From: Dicaeum eximium
Taxonomy: Eukaryota; Chordata; Aves; Passeriformes; Dicaeidae
DNA length: 64,000 nucleotides
NCBI GenBank assembly: GCA_013396995.1
Contig: VWZP01008290.1
Coordinates: 122,861 to 186,860, forward strand
Direction of reading: 5' to 3'
Within the stretch, counting starts at the first letter, position 1, and the number at the start of each line of letters is the position of its first letter. The notes under the pieces were generated by a model, which was not told the DNA's origin, ran no database searches, and worked only from the letters and a program-made list of their open reading frames with translations. The position numbers were made by a program, and so were the translations under genes. Shown piece by piece: positions 1 to 13,004 of the stretch.

Positions 1-765
1 AAAGAAAAAAAAAGAAAAAAAAAAGAAAAAGGCTTTCTTGTCTCAATAAATTCCACTCATATCAAAGATAGCCAGTGTGGTCTGAGAGAGAAGCAGCTGC
101 CAACTGTGAACCACTGAACAAGAGTCACAATTCCTCAGTCAACTGATCCCTTTCTCCATCTTCACCCTCCTCACTTGTACAACCACTGGCTTTTCGTCTG
201 CTCTGTGCACTTTTGGGGTCAGTATTCTATCTTTGTGTGGTTTCAGACGATTCAGGCTACGGCATCTGTAGATAAAATCCATTTCCCAACAGTTCCTTCT
301 CAGATCCGAATGTTTCTCTGCCTGACGGGAGCCATGCTTGGGCCAGTTGTCCTGACATGACAGAAAACATAAGGTATGAAATTTTTCAGCCTGAGAGTTT
401 AAGCTTAATTACTTGAAATAACACGAGTTTATAGATTTACTGTCCTTCCAGAAAATTTCTCTTAAGTCTCAGTTTCTTAAATGTCATCTTCCACAAAATA
501 AAATCCTTCAAATATTTCTTAGAGTAAAAATTTACCATCCTTCAACTCTAACCTTTTTAGCACTTTTGGATGGAATTGAATTACTCTTTCTCTCAGAAAG
601 GTGAATTGAAAAACAAAAACCTGTTTTTTGCCTTGCTTTTTGCCTCGTTTCTCAGAAGTTGGCTGAACCAGGATTATACAAGAATTATGGTTAAGAGAAT
701 TATAAATATGAGAGAATGATTTCTCCACAGGCATATGGTGATAAAACAAGAGAGAATGGCTTTAA
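1..765. other. Non-coding sequence with A-rich start
   Basis: The first 34 bases are an A-rich tract broken by single G's. The rest is AT-rich unique sequence. A 61-codon frame (175-360) and a 76-codon minus-strand frame (519-749) show no recognisable domain and look like chance frames. I see no splice-site-bounded exon, repeat family or RNA gene. Confidence 0.6.
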
Positions 766-1007
766 ACTAAAGAAGAGAGATTTGGATTAGATACTAGGAA
801 GAGATTCTTGCCTGTGAGGGTGCTGAAACCCTGGCTCAGGGTGCCCAGAGAAGCTGTGGCTGCCCCATCCCTGGAAGTGCTCAGAGCCAGGTTGGAAGAG
901 GCTTGGAGCAATCTCAGCTTAGTCAGTGGCACCCTTGCTCAGGGCAGTGGGTTGGAAACAGAGGATCTTTAGGATCCCTACCAACCCAAGCCCTTCTATG
1001 ATATATT
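766..1007 (+). mobile_element. CR1 LINE fragment, 3' end
   Basis: The sequence follows the terminal non-coding part of avian CR1: a 'ggatactaggaagagattctt'-like start, then 'gagggtgctgaaaccctggc', 'cccagagaagctgtgg', 'tccctggaagtgctcagagc', ending with 'ccaacccaagcccttctatg'. This order is typical of a 5'-truncated copy on the plus strand. The terminal octamer array is reduced to one degenerate unit, which suggests an old copy. It has no coding capacity. Confidence 0.9.
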
Positions 1008-1865
1008 TGAACAATCAATGAGAAAACACAGATCATGGAAGTGTGCACAGTCATCAGCAGATGCTTTAATTCCTTGTGGTCTGTCCCAGACAAAATTATG
1101 AAAACACTCTATTAGAGATACATAGGCCTCTAAAAAAGCTGTGCAGGGAAATCTCTTCCAGCACACACAAATGGTTCAGGGGAAAAAACTGTGGGGTTTC
1201 AATTGCATTTTCAATGCAAGCATTGATTAGAACATGGTAACAGAGTATTATATTGGCTAAGAGCCATAAATCACTCAAAACTAATGTTTTTAGTTTGATG
1301 GAACATTTTTCCACATGGTTACTTTCCTACATTGTGATCACTAATTTTAGATACGAGTTTACTTCCTGAATATATGAATGAATCTTTAGACCCTTTACAA
1401 ATTTGAATTGAAATGTCACTTCGGATGTCAAGGGATATTTATGATGTGTATACATATATAGTGTATTCTGTAGTTGCTTAAAATCTAGTCTAAGTAACTT
1501 CCAGTGACTATAAATTCCACCATGAAACAAAGATCTTTGTGTCTGGTCCACCACTGTTTCTAATTTTGTTTTTTTTTGTTGTTGTTTTTTTCCTAATTCA
1601 GTTTTGGTTCCTTTATAAGAGAAGAAAAAATGCCCCAGTGTATTTTCACGGGATTAAACATTTGGGCCTGAAAAACTTGTTTAATTCAAGGATCTCAAAG
1701 CAGATAGCATATTATAAACAATATTTTCTGAAATTTCCTCAGATTTTTACCTGACTCCTGTAAGAGAATCACAAGTCTGAGTAGACATGAATGGATGTGC
1801 GTCGCCCGAGGTTTACAATTTATGTTTCTCAGGACCTTTGTGCGGTATGCAAATGTTGTTGCATT
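1008..1865. other. Unique AT-rich non-coding sequence
   Basis: No recognisable repeat, exon or RNA gene. It contains a T-rich run at about 1568-1592 and frames of 71-75 codons without domains. Confidence 0.5.
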
Positions 1866-2000
1866 TGCTTACAGCTGAATAAACTGAGGCATCAAGAGGT
1901 TAAGTGGCTGGCTGAAGGTTGTAGAGCAAAGCTATTCCAACACCAGGAGCAGACCCCCAGGGTCCTGGTTTCCAGAGTCCTGCTGTGTCTGCTGTATTGA
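1866..2000 (+). mobile_element. Ancient MIR-like (CORE-SINE) fragment
   Basis: The stretch keeps the MIR-type order: 'acagctgaataaactgaggc', then 'aagaggttaagtggctggct', then a 'gaaggttgtagagcaaagct' segment, then 'ccaggagcagacccccaggg' followed by 'tcctggtttccagagtcctg'. This matches the pattern of MIR elements shared across amniotes ('acagatgaggaaactgaggc...gaggttaagtgacttgccc...'). Many substitutions fit an insertion older than birds. The match is from memory of the family pattern, not an alignment. Confidence 0.6.
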
Positions 2001-3080
2001 TTCTCCCTTTACAACCGCTCCAAAGTGTTAATGGGCTACACAGCTAATGGAATATTAAAAGAAGCTTAAGAATTTTGTCTCTTGAGGTTGGCTGGCCACA
2101 TAATTTTACAAAAGAAGGTTTATAAAGCAGGGAGAGAGAAGAAGGAATAAAAGGAAAAAGGAAAAATGTCAGAACTGATTGATTAAGGGAAGAAGTAGGT
2201 ACCTGAGAAATGCCTGGTCTGATGCCAGCACTGGTGCAGGTCAGACAGGGCTATTTTTAAATTATTTGGTATTTTCAGAAATTGATTACTTGGCTAACAC
2301 ATTAAGAAGTAGCTCTACACATTCATTTAATGGGCCAGTGCCTCTTGTACAGGTCTAGAACAGTCACATTCAATCTCATCTACTCCTCGTTAAGTAGTGT
2401 TTTCTTCTTCAGTGTGTTTATTTACTGCCAATGCTGTAAGCATAAAACATATAACAAAAAATAAATAATACCTTAAATAGTCTTTCAGTTATATGGGCCT
2501 TCAGGACAAGTGACTTCACTTCAGGCCTTGTGAGCTCAGTTAGGGCTCAGACATCAATTCTCATTCTTTCATACACCTGCAAATTGAGTAATACTTTCTT
2601 TTCATACTGTTACCTTTTTAATGTATAGCCACTTCAGTTTAAAAGTGCTCTGAAACAAAACTTGGTAGGTTCTTACACTAAAAACAAAAAATATGAATAA
2701 TAAATAATTTTAATTTGATGACCCTCTGTGCATTAGAGTAAGAGCAGAGTATCTGAGGTGAGATAAAAACTTTTGGAGAATAACTAAGAGTCTGTTAATA
2801 ATAATTGCATGTAGGTGTTAGCTGTTGGCCTGTTTCACTTTTTTTCCCTGACTTTCTAAACAAAATGATACTCAGAGCTGCATTTCAGAAAGTTGTTCCT
2901 AATAAAGGTACTCCTAACCATATAAAGGTTTTTTCTTAAATCTCCAACAATTACATGTTTGTGGCATTATCTGCGGGAATTCTGGGAATAGTTGGATGGC
3001 CGGGGTTAGATAAAATCCTTGCAGGAGAACCCTGCTTTGGTGTCACATAAGAATTTCAGAAAAACTACAGGGAAGATAAT
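2001..3080. other. Unique AT-rich non-coding sequence
   Basis: Several short A/T runs but no repeat family, exon or RNA gene that I can recognise. Confidence 0.5.
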
Positions 3081-3107
3081 AATGATGATAGTGATGATGA
3101 TGATGAC

Positions 3108-3180
<73 letters not shown>
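3081..3180. repeat. ATG/AAT trinucleotide microsatellite
   Basis: An imperfect GATGAT stretch (about 3081-3107) runs into an uninterrupted AAT array of 24 units from 3108 to 3179. The overlapping frames it creates (poly-Ile on both strands, poly-Tyr on the minus strand) are products of the repeat, not genes. Confidence 0.97.
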
Positions 3181-6100
3181 GAGAATACAATGAGAATCTT
3201 CATTTTTAGCATGAATAATAGACATCTTTAACCTACACTGAGGCCTGCCTTCTACCTTATTGTAAATAAAACAGCATAGCAGAAAAGCTCAGGCATCTGA
3301 GAGAGTGAGGGAGAAATAGTTTTTCAGCCTCTGAGGTTAGAGGCTTAATTTTTAATGTGTGTATTTGACTTATGGCCCCAGATACAGAAAGATTTCCCTT
3401 AGTCTTTAATTTCTTTAAAGGGATGACCTTGCAAGGCTTGGTGTGCCTTTATCTGTTGCTGCCCTCAGTGAAAGCCACAACTGATGCAAACATGAAATGG
3501 GCAGTATTCTGCTGTTGCAATGGTATCTGAAGTTATATTTCTGTCACAGCTGTTCACTGATTTTCTGTACAGTTGTATACAAACAACTGCACAGCAAAGC
3601 CCTCCTTGGGCAGGGTTTTACTACCAAAAGTAAAAAGCCCACACTTAAGGACATGAGGTCCCATACATCACTCCTCACTGATCATAACACATGCTGACCC
3701 TGTCTCAGAAGAAATCTGCTCCTATAACAAAGCTGAGATACACTATTAATGTTTTTACTGCTTTATTATCTTGAATATGATGATGTTGTTGGAAAATAAA
3801 CCTATCATCAGCTTCAGTGATACTTTATGAGATACCTTTCTATTTAATTTCCTCAGTAGAAGGTATACGATTTTATTTTTTCACTGGAATTTTTTACTCA
3901 TTGATAAATGTCAAATATTGAATTGTTGATAGATAAGTAATTCATCAATTATTGCAGACGGTGGAATGAAAAAATGATATTGCAGAATTAAACATAGGTT
4001 TTGGAACAATCTCTACTCTTACATATTGGTAAGGGGTGTGCAAAAGATGTTGGATCTTCTGCTCAAAGCTGTATGACTTCTGCTCAGCCAGTTTTTGGAT
4101 ACTCACTAAAAGCCTGCTCAGACGTGTCTCCATACCACAGTTTGTTTCAGCAGTTCATTTTGCTTTTCTTGTCCTTTGGCTACGCCTCTGCATTTCATTT
4201 AAAAGGGGGGAAAAAACCAAATAAAAGCACAGTTTGGCTTTGATTTTGGTGTCTGTTGTACATATCTGGCCCTTGCAGGACCTTACAGCTTGCCAGAGAA
4301 GATGCAGAGATGGAGAATCAGGAAGGAGCTCGCAAGTCCTGGTGCTCACACCCAGTGTTCAAGCTCATTCATTGCTTGGTAGACCCAGAGGTTTACCCAT
4401 TCCAGCAATAAATATTTCCATAATCTAATAGATCTCACAGTAAGGTGCACGCTGTAATATTTTAGCACATTTTTGTTTCCTTGATTTCATCCCATCATTC
4501 CTAATTATACCCCCCACGATCTTCTCGCTAAATCTCTTTAATTGCACAATTGTAGATTTTCTTTCAACTCAGCCAAATGATATGTACCTGATTCGGTTCA
4601 TCAGGCTTTACATTTTCTCCATCATGGAAGAAAATATCCTCCCTTTCACAAGTACTAAAAAAAACCCAAAACCCTCCACCCTACCCCCAGAGGATGGAGA
4701 AGTTCACAGCACAGGATTGACATTATCAGGTCAGGTGCATGTGGCATTTACAGAGTGTTAAAAACCTTGTTCTCTCACATTTAATGCCTGTAATTATATA
4801 TTATTTAACTTTCTGCAAAATTTTAAGAACAAAATTGCTTGAGATGCCACTTGAGAAATAATTGTATTTTTTCCTCATTGCAAGGAGAATCATTTGCATG
4901 TCTTCACATCAAGAATTTTGAACCCATCTTTACAGGCAGGCATCCTAAGGCACAGAAACACAGTGGAATTCATTAGAGATCAAACAAATCATTACTGCTG
5001 GTAACAGAAACAACATTGCTTATATTTCTCTGAAAATATATAATTTTGCTGTCAAAATCTTCATTCTCAAAGCTGCGTGCTCCTGTTGACATTGAAATAC
5101 GTATTCATTTACTGTTTCCACAGATTAGTTAGGAGAAGCTCTTGCATCAGGCATTTTTTGGGGCATGAATTTTCAAACGTGCATAGATTTATATCTCATT
5201 TATGAAACTCTGGGATCACTAGGTGTTTTTGTAAATTTCTAGTGGTCAGCTGTATGTCCTAGTGTAAAAAGGACTGCAAACCCAACTTCAATATGGACTT
5301 AATTAAAATATTCCTCAAAGAACACCTGCCCCACTAGCTAAACAATTGTCATTATAAACCTAGAAATTCCATGTATCAATACCTAGGTTTTTAATAACAA
5401 GAACATAAAGACAAAAAAAGGATGATTTTGGTGTTTGTTTGGTTTTTTTTCTTTTGTAAAGCTAAATAAACCTCATTGCTACTTTCATTCAGGGAAGTAT
5501 TAATTTATAGTTAATTCTCTTATTGTCATTATAAAAAACACATAGAAAATACAGACTTTTCTAAAGAACAGAGTGGATGTTAATTATTTAAAGGTTCCAT
5601 TTCATAGCTTCAGAAAAAGAAAATAAACAAATTCATTATTATTAATTGACAATATTTTACCAGTGTGTAGGGGCCCCAGTGAACTAAACATTATACAAAC
5701 CACAAAACACAAAATTAAATCTTGACTCTGATAAAATGAGTACAATAATTCTATCAAGTTCACTGAAAATTTCATCCCTGGATGGAGACAATCCTTTCAT
5801 GAAGAGTATGCAAAATTTAGACCCGAGTTTTGCACAAACACAGTATGCATAACTTTTTTCAGGTGATTAGTAAAGCTCCTTTTTTATTCATCCCCAGCAC
5901 CAGAACAAATTACAAAGATAAAAGCATTGCAGGGACTGAAGTGAAGTTGGATTAGTTGTCTGTGATGCCTTTATCATCTGTGATAACTTTACTCAAGGTT
6001 ACACAAGGTTTTTAAGAACTAGATTGGGGGTTAATTTAATAGATGATGTAACCAGTGGGTGTAATAAACAAATCTAAGAGAAAGGGGAAACAAGTCTCAC

Positions 6101-9100
6101 TGTAATGTGGATGGGTATTTAAGAGGGACAGATTGGTACTTTATTTATTTGTGAATGATTTATGTAGGAAATAAAGTGCATGCAGATCAGACCAGAATGA
6201 GCTCATGGCATGGCACTCTTTCTTCAGGATGTATCCTTCCAGCTTCATTTTCTGACTTGCCATTTTACTGTGAATGCTGCAGGAAGCTCTCACTTCTCTG
6301 TGCTCTTCCCACCAAGATCACATTGTCATTTTAACTCATAAAAAAATCCCCAGAACCGAGCCTCATTTCTGAAGTTTAAAAGGCTTGCACTTTCTTGAAT
6401 GTGAAGCTTGAATAAGGACAGTGGGTTTCCTGGGAGAGGCATTTCCCAGCACAAAAGGGTCTTTTCTAGGTAGAGCAGCAGGCAGAAGGGCAGAGCCAGA
6501 CGTGGCAGTCACCAGACACACCAGTGTGCTTTCTCTGCCTGCCAGCACTGACAGCACTGCAGGTCACACGGCTTCACTTTGCTCTCTCCGTGGAGATTTT
6601 GTTTCTGCAGGAACTGCTTCGCTGGGGGAAGAAAACAGGAGTTTCAATACTCACTTTCCACTATCCAGTGTGGGTTTGTCCCATTTATTCTAGCAAGATT
6701 CTCAGCTTTAGCCCATGACTGAAGGTAGAGCACTCTGCATATTCAAGGTCCAAGACAGCCTTTGGTTCAGAAATGGAATTAAGAATTCTATTTAATTTAA
6801 TTGTATGCACTGCCCCTGCTTCTAGGTATTTCTGACATAAAAGAATTAGCATGAATAATGAGTAACTTAGAAATAAACCCCAAAACAACAGCAACATCCT
6901 GAAACACATTTGTCTTCAAAGCTCAAGCACTGCTGAAGTTGTATGAGGATTGCTCAGCAAAATTGCAGAGGGGCCTGCAAGTGACTGGAGCTTGTATTGT
7001 CTGTCCACCAGTGCTATTGACAGGATAAAAATACCCAGATAACTTATCACCCTGGAAGGAAGAAAATGCACCCACCTGGTGCAAACCCATTCCAGTTAAA
7101 TACAGACTAACATCAATTTTTATTTCCACTTCACCCTTCCATTTTCCATCATGAAAGCAAACAAATAGCTAAAACACAGGTTTGTATCATCTAATTTATC
7201 CTTGTATTTGTAATTTATTAGTACTGTCCATTTACTTTTTAATGTCTCTGCAGCCATGATGCTGATTTTTACCACTCTCATCTGGCTATTAAAATAAATC
7301 TTCAATAAAAACCGAGGAGCGGGGGGAAAGCCTAAGAGGTACTATTGTTTAAAGTTAATCTTTTCTACTTACTCCAGTGTTGAATCATCCATCCATGCTT
7401 TGAAATCTGAAATCAGGGAAGGTAGAGCTGGAAAGAGAACAACAGACTGGTGAAAAGACCACTCTAAATATCCATTCTTAAGTGATAAGGGGGAAATACA
7501 CACCTAAAAACATATTTTTTATATACTTCCTTTTCTGGTTATAACAGTAGCATAGAAAACTGGCACTTAGAGCCGGATTGATCGCTGGTTAGATGACATA
7601 TAGCCTTTATGAGTGGGGGTTAGAAACTGATAAATGTTTTTTTTTCCCCTTCACAACCTTTTTCTAAAGCTGCAGAAAATGTGTCATGCATAAAAAGTAT
7701 GCAATTTTCATGTAATTAGAGGAACAGGAGATGAAAATGAGTTCCATCAGAGCAATCAAGGATGGTAATGTGGCATGGATTTGTCAGTGCCTATTTGTCA
7801 TGAAAGCAAAACCCAACAAGTGTTCTGTATTTTATTTCATTATTATCACTCCTATACCTTAAAAAAACACCTCAAAAGCATTAACAAAATACAATTTTAT
7901 AACTGTGGTGTAAAAAAGCAACCAACAGTCCATCGTATAAACTGATAGAGTCCCCCATTTTAATAAAATTTGTAAGTTTTGGTTTTGACATTAGGTTAGC
8001 TTTATTCTCCCAAAGACACAAAAAAGGGTGTGATTTATTCTGATGTTATTTTAGTTTTGCTCTGGTATTATATACCTGGTTTCACTGTTTCCATTACTGC
8101 AAATTCATGCAGTAACCTCTACTGGGCTTAGGACTCCCCCATTCATCCCACTGAGTAATAACTGAGGGATCCAAATTAGGAGTGCAATCATCCTAAATTG
8201 GCCTATAATCAGTCACAAAAAGAAGTATATCCAGCACTGCCTGAGAAATGTGTTAATTCCTGACCTGTCTTTACTGCTTGTAGAGAAAGGTCAAGTCAGT
8301 CGTGTTCTAAACTGTGTGACACAGGTAAACACCTAAAGTTAGACCAGGTGAACCTGAGCCTTTTCAAAGCCCTCATCAGTGTCACTCTCTATTGTTCATG
8401 TTACACTTCCACTTCTTGTGGATGTCAGGTAGCAAATAGAAATTTAATTGGCATGGTAGTACCCAGACTTCTGTTTTATCAACAGCAATTAAATGACTAA
8501 AGGGTTAATGTTAATTTATATTGTGGGTCTACTCAACACGTTCACAGAAAAGATAAATTCGGTAGAGCTGAGACCGTATGTTTGCAAAGCAACTGGGGAC
8601 AACACTTATAATAAAATTATAAATGCAAGAGGACTATAAATCAGTGTTGGTAATAATAAAGGTCAGGATGATAGGACCTACCTTACAGGGTCAGATCGAA
8701 GGTCTCACTAGCCTAATGTTCAGTGGTTAAAGACAAATATTTCAGGGGAAAAAAAAGAAAAAAACAGACAAATATGCAATGGTTCTTCCACTGATTTAGT
8801 CTCTCGGCTTCCGGCAAACCTGTGGTTTAGAGGGTGATGACTAAAACCATGATATACATGGCTAATATGGTTCAATTTATTTCTTGAAGGAAGCACTAAG
8901 CATTTACAATAGTTATTGACAGCTTTAAAAATTGCTGCCCAGGAAATATCCCTTCATTTATTTCCTATAAATATTTTATTTTATTATAGTGTAGTTATGT
9001 ACCAAAAAATATAGGCATTATACACAGACAGACACACTCCCCGATTTGTCACAGGCCACTGTGATTAGAGATGCAGAGCCCTTCAGTTAAAGGTTGCTGG

Positions 9101-9442
9101 TGGTTAATATATTCCTGTTTTCTCCCCTCGGGCTGGAGGTGGGAGACAGTTGCTCTCAAGTTGCATATGTCTCTCTCGAGCCACCCATGATCGCTCTCTT
9201 CTCGTCTTTCAAGCTGGCATATGCCCAGATTTCCTGCTAATGCAGTAGGAATAACAAAAACAAGAACTTGAGATGACAGAGGGTAGAAAACTGTTATAAA
9301 TGGCTGTTTGAGCATTCTGAGTTATGGGTTTCTCCTGACGGCACTTGCTGGCGGAGTGCATCTCCCTCTGTACCTGACACTGGTGAGGCTGCAACACAAC
9401 TCCTGTGCCCAGCTCTGGGACCCTCATGGAAAGAATGACATT
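3181..9442. other. 6.3 kb of unique non-coding sequence
   Basis: Long AT-rich stretch with no recognisable repeat insertion, exon or structural RNA. A slightly GC-richer patch at about 6470-6620 holds a 90-codon frame (6421-6693) without a recognisable domain. The lack of CR1 or LTR copies over 6 kb contrasts with the next 7 kb. Confidence 0.5.
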
Positions 9443-9900
9443 GAGGGTCTGGAGGTTGTCCAGGGAAGGGAATGGAGCTGGTGAAGGGTCTGGACCACCA
9501 GGAGCAGCTGAGGGAGCTGTGGGGGCTCAGCCTGGAGAAAAGGAGGCTCAAGGGGACCATCTCACTCTCCACAACTGCCTGACAGGAGAATGCAGCCAGG
9601 TGGGACTTGGCCCCTTCTCCCATGCAACCAGTGTTAAGACAAGAGGGAACAGCCTCAAGCTGCACCAGGGAAGGTTCAGGTTGGACATCAGGAGGAATTT
9701 CTTCATGCAGGGATTTGTTAAACATTGGGCTGGACTGCCCAGGGCTGAGATGGAGTCACCGTCCCGGGAAGTGCTCAAGAAGCTTTTGGATGTGGCACTG
9801 AGCGCTCTGATTTCATTGACAATGTGGTGATGAGTCAAAGGCTGGACTCAATGATCCCAGAGGTTTTCTCCAGCCTAAATGATTCTGTGGTTCTGTGATT
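9443..9900 (+). mobile_element. CR1 LINE fragment, 3' part
   Basis: The copy starts near 'ttgtccagggaagggaatgg' and follows the CR1 3' order: 'gagcagctgagggagctgtg', 'ctcagcctggagaaaaggag', 'ttcaggttggacatcaggag', 'aatttcttcatgcagggatt', 'gtcaaaggctggactcaatg', ending with 'gattctgtggttctgtgatt' as terminal repeats. It is of the same subtype as the second half of the copy at 42455-42868, since both have a GTCAAAG segment before GGACTCAATGATC. Frames of 141 and 143 codons on opposite strands here are repeat-derived and carry no CR1 protein domain. Confidence 0.95.
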
Positions 9901-10371
9901 TGTGCATGCAGCAGGGAAGGAATTGCTGAGGTTCACCCAGAAGAGCTGAATGGTCACTGCATGTCTGCATGGATGGAGTCATTGACCAAAAACAGTCTCT
10001 ACTGCACTGAACCTCACAAGCCTCTGACCTCAGAAATTCCTCCTGCATTCAGTGTTCCTGTCTGCTGCACACTGGTAGAGGAAGACACAGTGTTTTTCCA
10101 CAAAAATTTTGATTTCATAAATACCTAAAGCACAAGGGTAATATGCTTACTAAAGGGAAAACAATATTTTGCTTTGCAGGACACTTCTTAAAGAAAAGAA
10201 ATTAGGAACTTCAAAAGAGCATCTCTGCTGTCTTATGTCCATGGAAAGAACCAAGATATTCTATAATAATTTCCTTCTTCAATAAACTAAACAAAGAAAT
10301 CAGAGCAATCCCCCATGGAGGGTTTATTTTGGGCTAGAAAGCATGAGAGTATTTTGGGGACTAAAAATAAG
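9901..10371. other. Unique sequence between two CR1 copies
   Basis: No feature recognised. A 77-codon frame (9895-10128) begins in the CR1 tail and has no domain. Confidence 0.5.
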
Positions 10372-10650
10372 TTCACAGAATCCTAGAATCATTTGGATTG
10401 GAAGAGAGCTTAAGGGTCATCAATTTCCAGCCCCCTGCCGTGGGCAGGGACACCTTCCACTGGACCAGGTTTCTCAAAGCCCCATCCAACCTGGCCTTGA
10501 GCACTTCCAGCCACAGCTTCTCTGGACAGCCTGGGCCAGGGCAGCCTCATCACTCTCAGGACTTTCTTCCTATATGTTTAATCTAAACCTATCCTCTTTC
10601 TGTTTAAATGTATTCCCTCTTGCCTTATTACTGTGTGTCCTTGTAAAGCT
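10372..10650 (-). mobile_element. CR1 LINE fragment, minus strand
   Basis: It reads as the reverse complement of a CR1 3' end: 'tcacagaatcctagaatcat' at the left edge is the inverted terminal repeat. It is followed by 'ttggattggaagagagctta', a 'gggcagggacaccttccact' block, 'ccaacctggccttgagcact' and 'tctggacagcctgggccagg'. The left edge is the element's 3' end; the right edge is a 5' truncation. It lies 0.5 kb from a plus-strand copy of a different subtype, so these are independent insertions. Confidence 0.95.
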
Positions 10651-11459
10651 GAAGATAAACCAAAATTCCTAGAGGAGTATGACCCAGACAGCAGGTACCT
10701 GTGGTGGTTGCTTGGGTTGCTGTTGTGGGAGGAATTAGTTTGTGATATCTGCCTTTGATTTAAACATTCCCTCCAGCCACACCTGGCCAGGTCCAGGAGA
10801 AAGGAGCCCTGGCAAAGGAGAAAAGGAGCCCTGGCCTCATTTCCTTTTTCATTGGGAGCATCTCAGACCGGCAGTGCCCGACTCACTTCCCAAACCCTTT
10901 GCTCAAAGTGATCTGTGATATTGGAGTAAACTCAGCCGTCTTCCACACGCCAAGAGCTACAGTAAGAGAGTCCTAATCAGGGGAAAATTTACTTTTCTCT
11001 TGAAAGCCCACCCATCCATGGTCCCATTTCCATCTGTGGAAGCTGGGTCTGAGTGCTGCAATGGCTCACTGCAGGGCCTCTGGAACATAAATGAACTTGA
11101 TACCTCCTTAAGTTTCAGTCAATCTGCATTTTCCATAAATATATGCTACTTCAAATGGTCTCAGTAAAATAAAATTACTGACATTTATTACTAATTAGCT
11201 AATAATGTCATTATCTAGACTAGTTAAAAAATAATCATGAGAAGTAAAAAAAAAAATGAAAACAGGAAAAGAATTTTTCAATTTAGTAAACTTTTTTTTT
11301 TTTTTTGAATTGAGTAATTATTCTTTCTCAGACAAGATTTGTTGGGAGAAAAAAAAAAGCCCTTCCAGCATTTTTTTTCCATTACTTCAGTTCTGTATAA
11401 GTTTGGGATAAAATATTAACTACTCAATGACAGAAGAAAAATTCCACAGTGAAAGTGAA
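10651..11459. other. Mixed sequence with possible degraded LTR
   Basis: The part at 10702-10979 starts TGTGGTGGTT and ends TCCTAATCA. It holds a tandem duplication of about 22 bp around 'aggagccctggc' and an AGTAAA that could be a decayed polyadenylation signal. That is weak support for an old LTR. The remainder is AT-rich with A and T runs at 11247-11258 and 11291-11306. Confidence 0.3.
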
Positions 11460-11465
11460 CAAAGT

Positions 11466-11580
11466 GTTATTATTATTATTATTGTTATTATTATTGTTGT
11501 TATTATTATTATTGTTGTTATTATTATTTTTTTTAATTATTATTTTATTGTTGTTCTTGTTGTTCTTGTTATTTTTATTA
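11466..11580. repeat. Imperfect ATT/GTT microsatellite
   Basis: About 115 bases of TTATTA units interspersed with TTGTTG and TTCTTG variants. The interruptions suggest an old, decaying array. The poly-Asn frame on the minus strand is an artefact of it. Confidence 0.9.
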
Positions 11581-12922
11581 AATCTTTTTCCTTCTAAAAA
11601 AAGTTTTGCAGGCCTATTTAACCCCTGAAGCATAGCAGAAGCCATAAGAAGATCCCACTTCTTCATAAAAAGAAAGGTCCTATACTGCAGGAGCAAAATG
11701 TAACATGGAAAAGTCAATTCCACGTGATTATTGGGCTGTCAGAAGCTGGAGAACCAAACAAATGTAAAACAATGAATATTCCCACAAATTATCTTCTGGT
11801 GGACACTCAGAAAGGGCACAGAACAAGAAAACATGGAGCAGGAATTTTCTATTCACTCTGAAGGTGTAAAAAAATACTTTTTATTTTTTTTTTAACTCTC
11901 CAGTTCCTTGTAGTACAAAATCATCTATGAAAATCGGTGAGCTGTCACACTCCACTTGGCCAGATGTAGGGATTTGTGTTTCTTTACTCTCACAGGCACA
12001 TGTGCCAGCTAATTTCATGTGTTATTAGAAATAGAAGAGTCAAATTGGTCATCATCTTTTGAAATTATCTCTTAGAGCATGAATATCCATGGTTTTCCAG
12101 GCAAAAGATTTGTGTGCATGAGAGCATACAGTAAGCACATTACATTCGGGGAAGTGTCTGCACACTTGATCCACCCAGCGCTCCCTAGGCATTTTTGATT
12201 TGTAGTGTCAAAGTGCAGCATTTCATATTTATAACATTTCTGGAGTTTCTCAAAACTGTGTCCTAGGTAGCTGCAGTGTACACGTTTTGTGGGATTTCTG
12301 GAGTCTGGCATTCAAGCTAAAGGCACAAAGGACATCTACAAACATCTGATCTGCTGAGATGGTGACACACCCAAAAGGTTTAAGTAAATATAGACTATAA
12401 TTTCAACAGGAAAAAGAGAAACATCACCTGTTCTAGCTTGACTCTGATGGGCTGGGTGTCTGTTTGTCCTCTCTCAAAACCTGGATCTTTCCTCTCTGCA
12501 GAGGTGACAGGACATTAGAAGGGGGCTGAGGGGCAGGAGGAAGGAGAGGGCAATGAAAAAGAGATATGTAATTGCTGAAAAGAAGTTTCTCATGGGAACC
12601 CACAGTCCTGCTGATTCTACTGTCCAGAACTCTGTTCTCACTAGGAAAGGGAGGAAAAGGGAGACTCCACAAACTAGAGCCTCTGAAAGACAGATATGAA
12701 AGTGACAGAACAGAAATATCAAGAAGGGTTAAGTGATCTTCTGGACTAGCTCTTGATCCCAAACAGTAAGGCATGTAGAAATGCTTTTTACCATTATCTG
12801 AAATGTTGTCTCTATGTCTCTGATTCCTCTTAATGTGAATCACTCAGCTTCCTAATCATCAGCCATGTAGAAGGAAGGAAAGTTTGACTCACGTTGTGCA
12901 GCACATACCAGGATCAGGGGAA
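11581..12922. other. Unique sequence up to an assembly gap
   Basis: No repeat family or exon recognised. Minus-strand frames of 136 codons (12433-12843) and 82 codons (12474-12722) overlap each other in different phases and show no domain, so neither is called. Confidence 0.45.
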
Positions 12923-12971
12923 NNNNNNNNNNNNNNNNNNNNNNNNNNNNNNNNNNNNNNNNNNNNNNNNN
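12923..12971. other. Assembly gap (49 N)
   Basis: A run of 49 N. It lies 34 bases upstream of the first copy of a near-identical direct duplication, which makes this part of the assembly suspect. Confidence 1.
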
Positions 12972-13004
12972 AGTGAAGCAAAGACACGGCATCGCTGTAA
13001 AATT

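Noticed and set aside
3006..3231. Frames with long poly-Ile or poly-Tyr
   Set aside because: Direct translation of the AAT microsatellite.
4915..4990. MIR-like 'tttacaggcaggcatcctaa...aggcacagaaac'
   Set aside because: Only a short, gapped resemblance to the MIR core; could be chance.
9294..9838. Overlapping frames of 141, 143 and 96 codons on both strands
   Set aside because: They lie mainly in the 3' non-coding part of a CR1 copy (9443-9900), on both strands at once, and show no CR1 or other protein domain.
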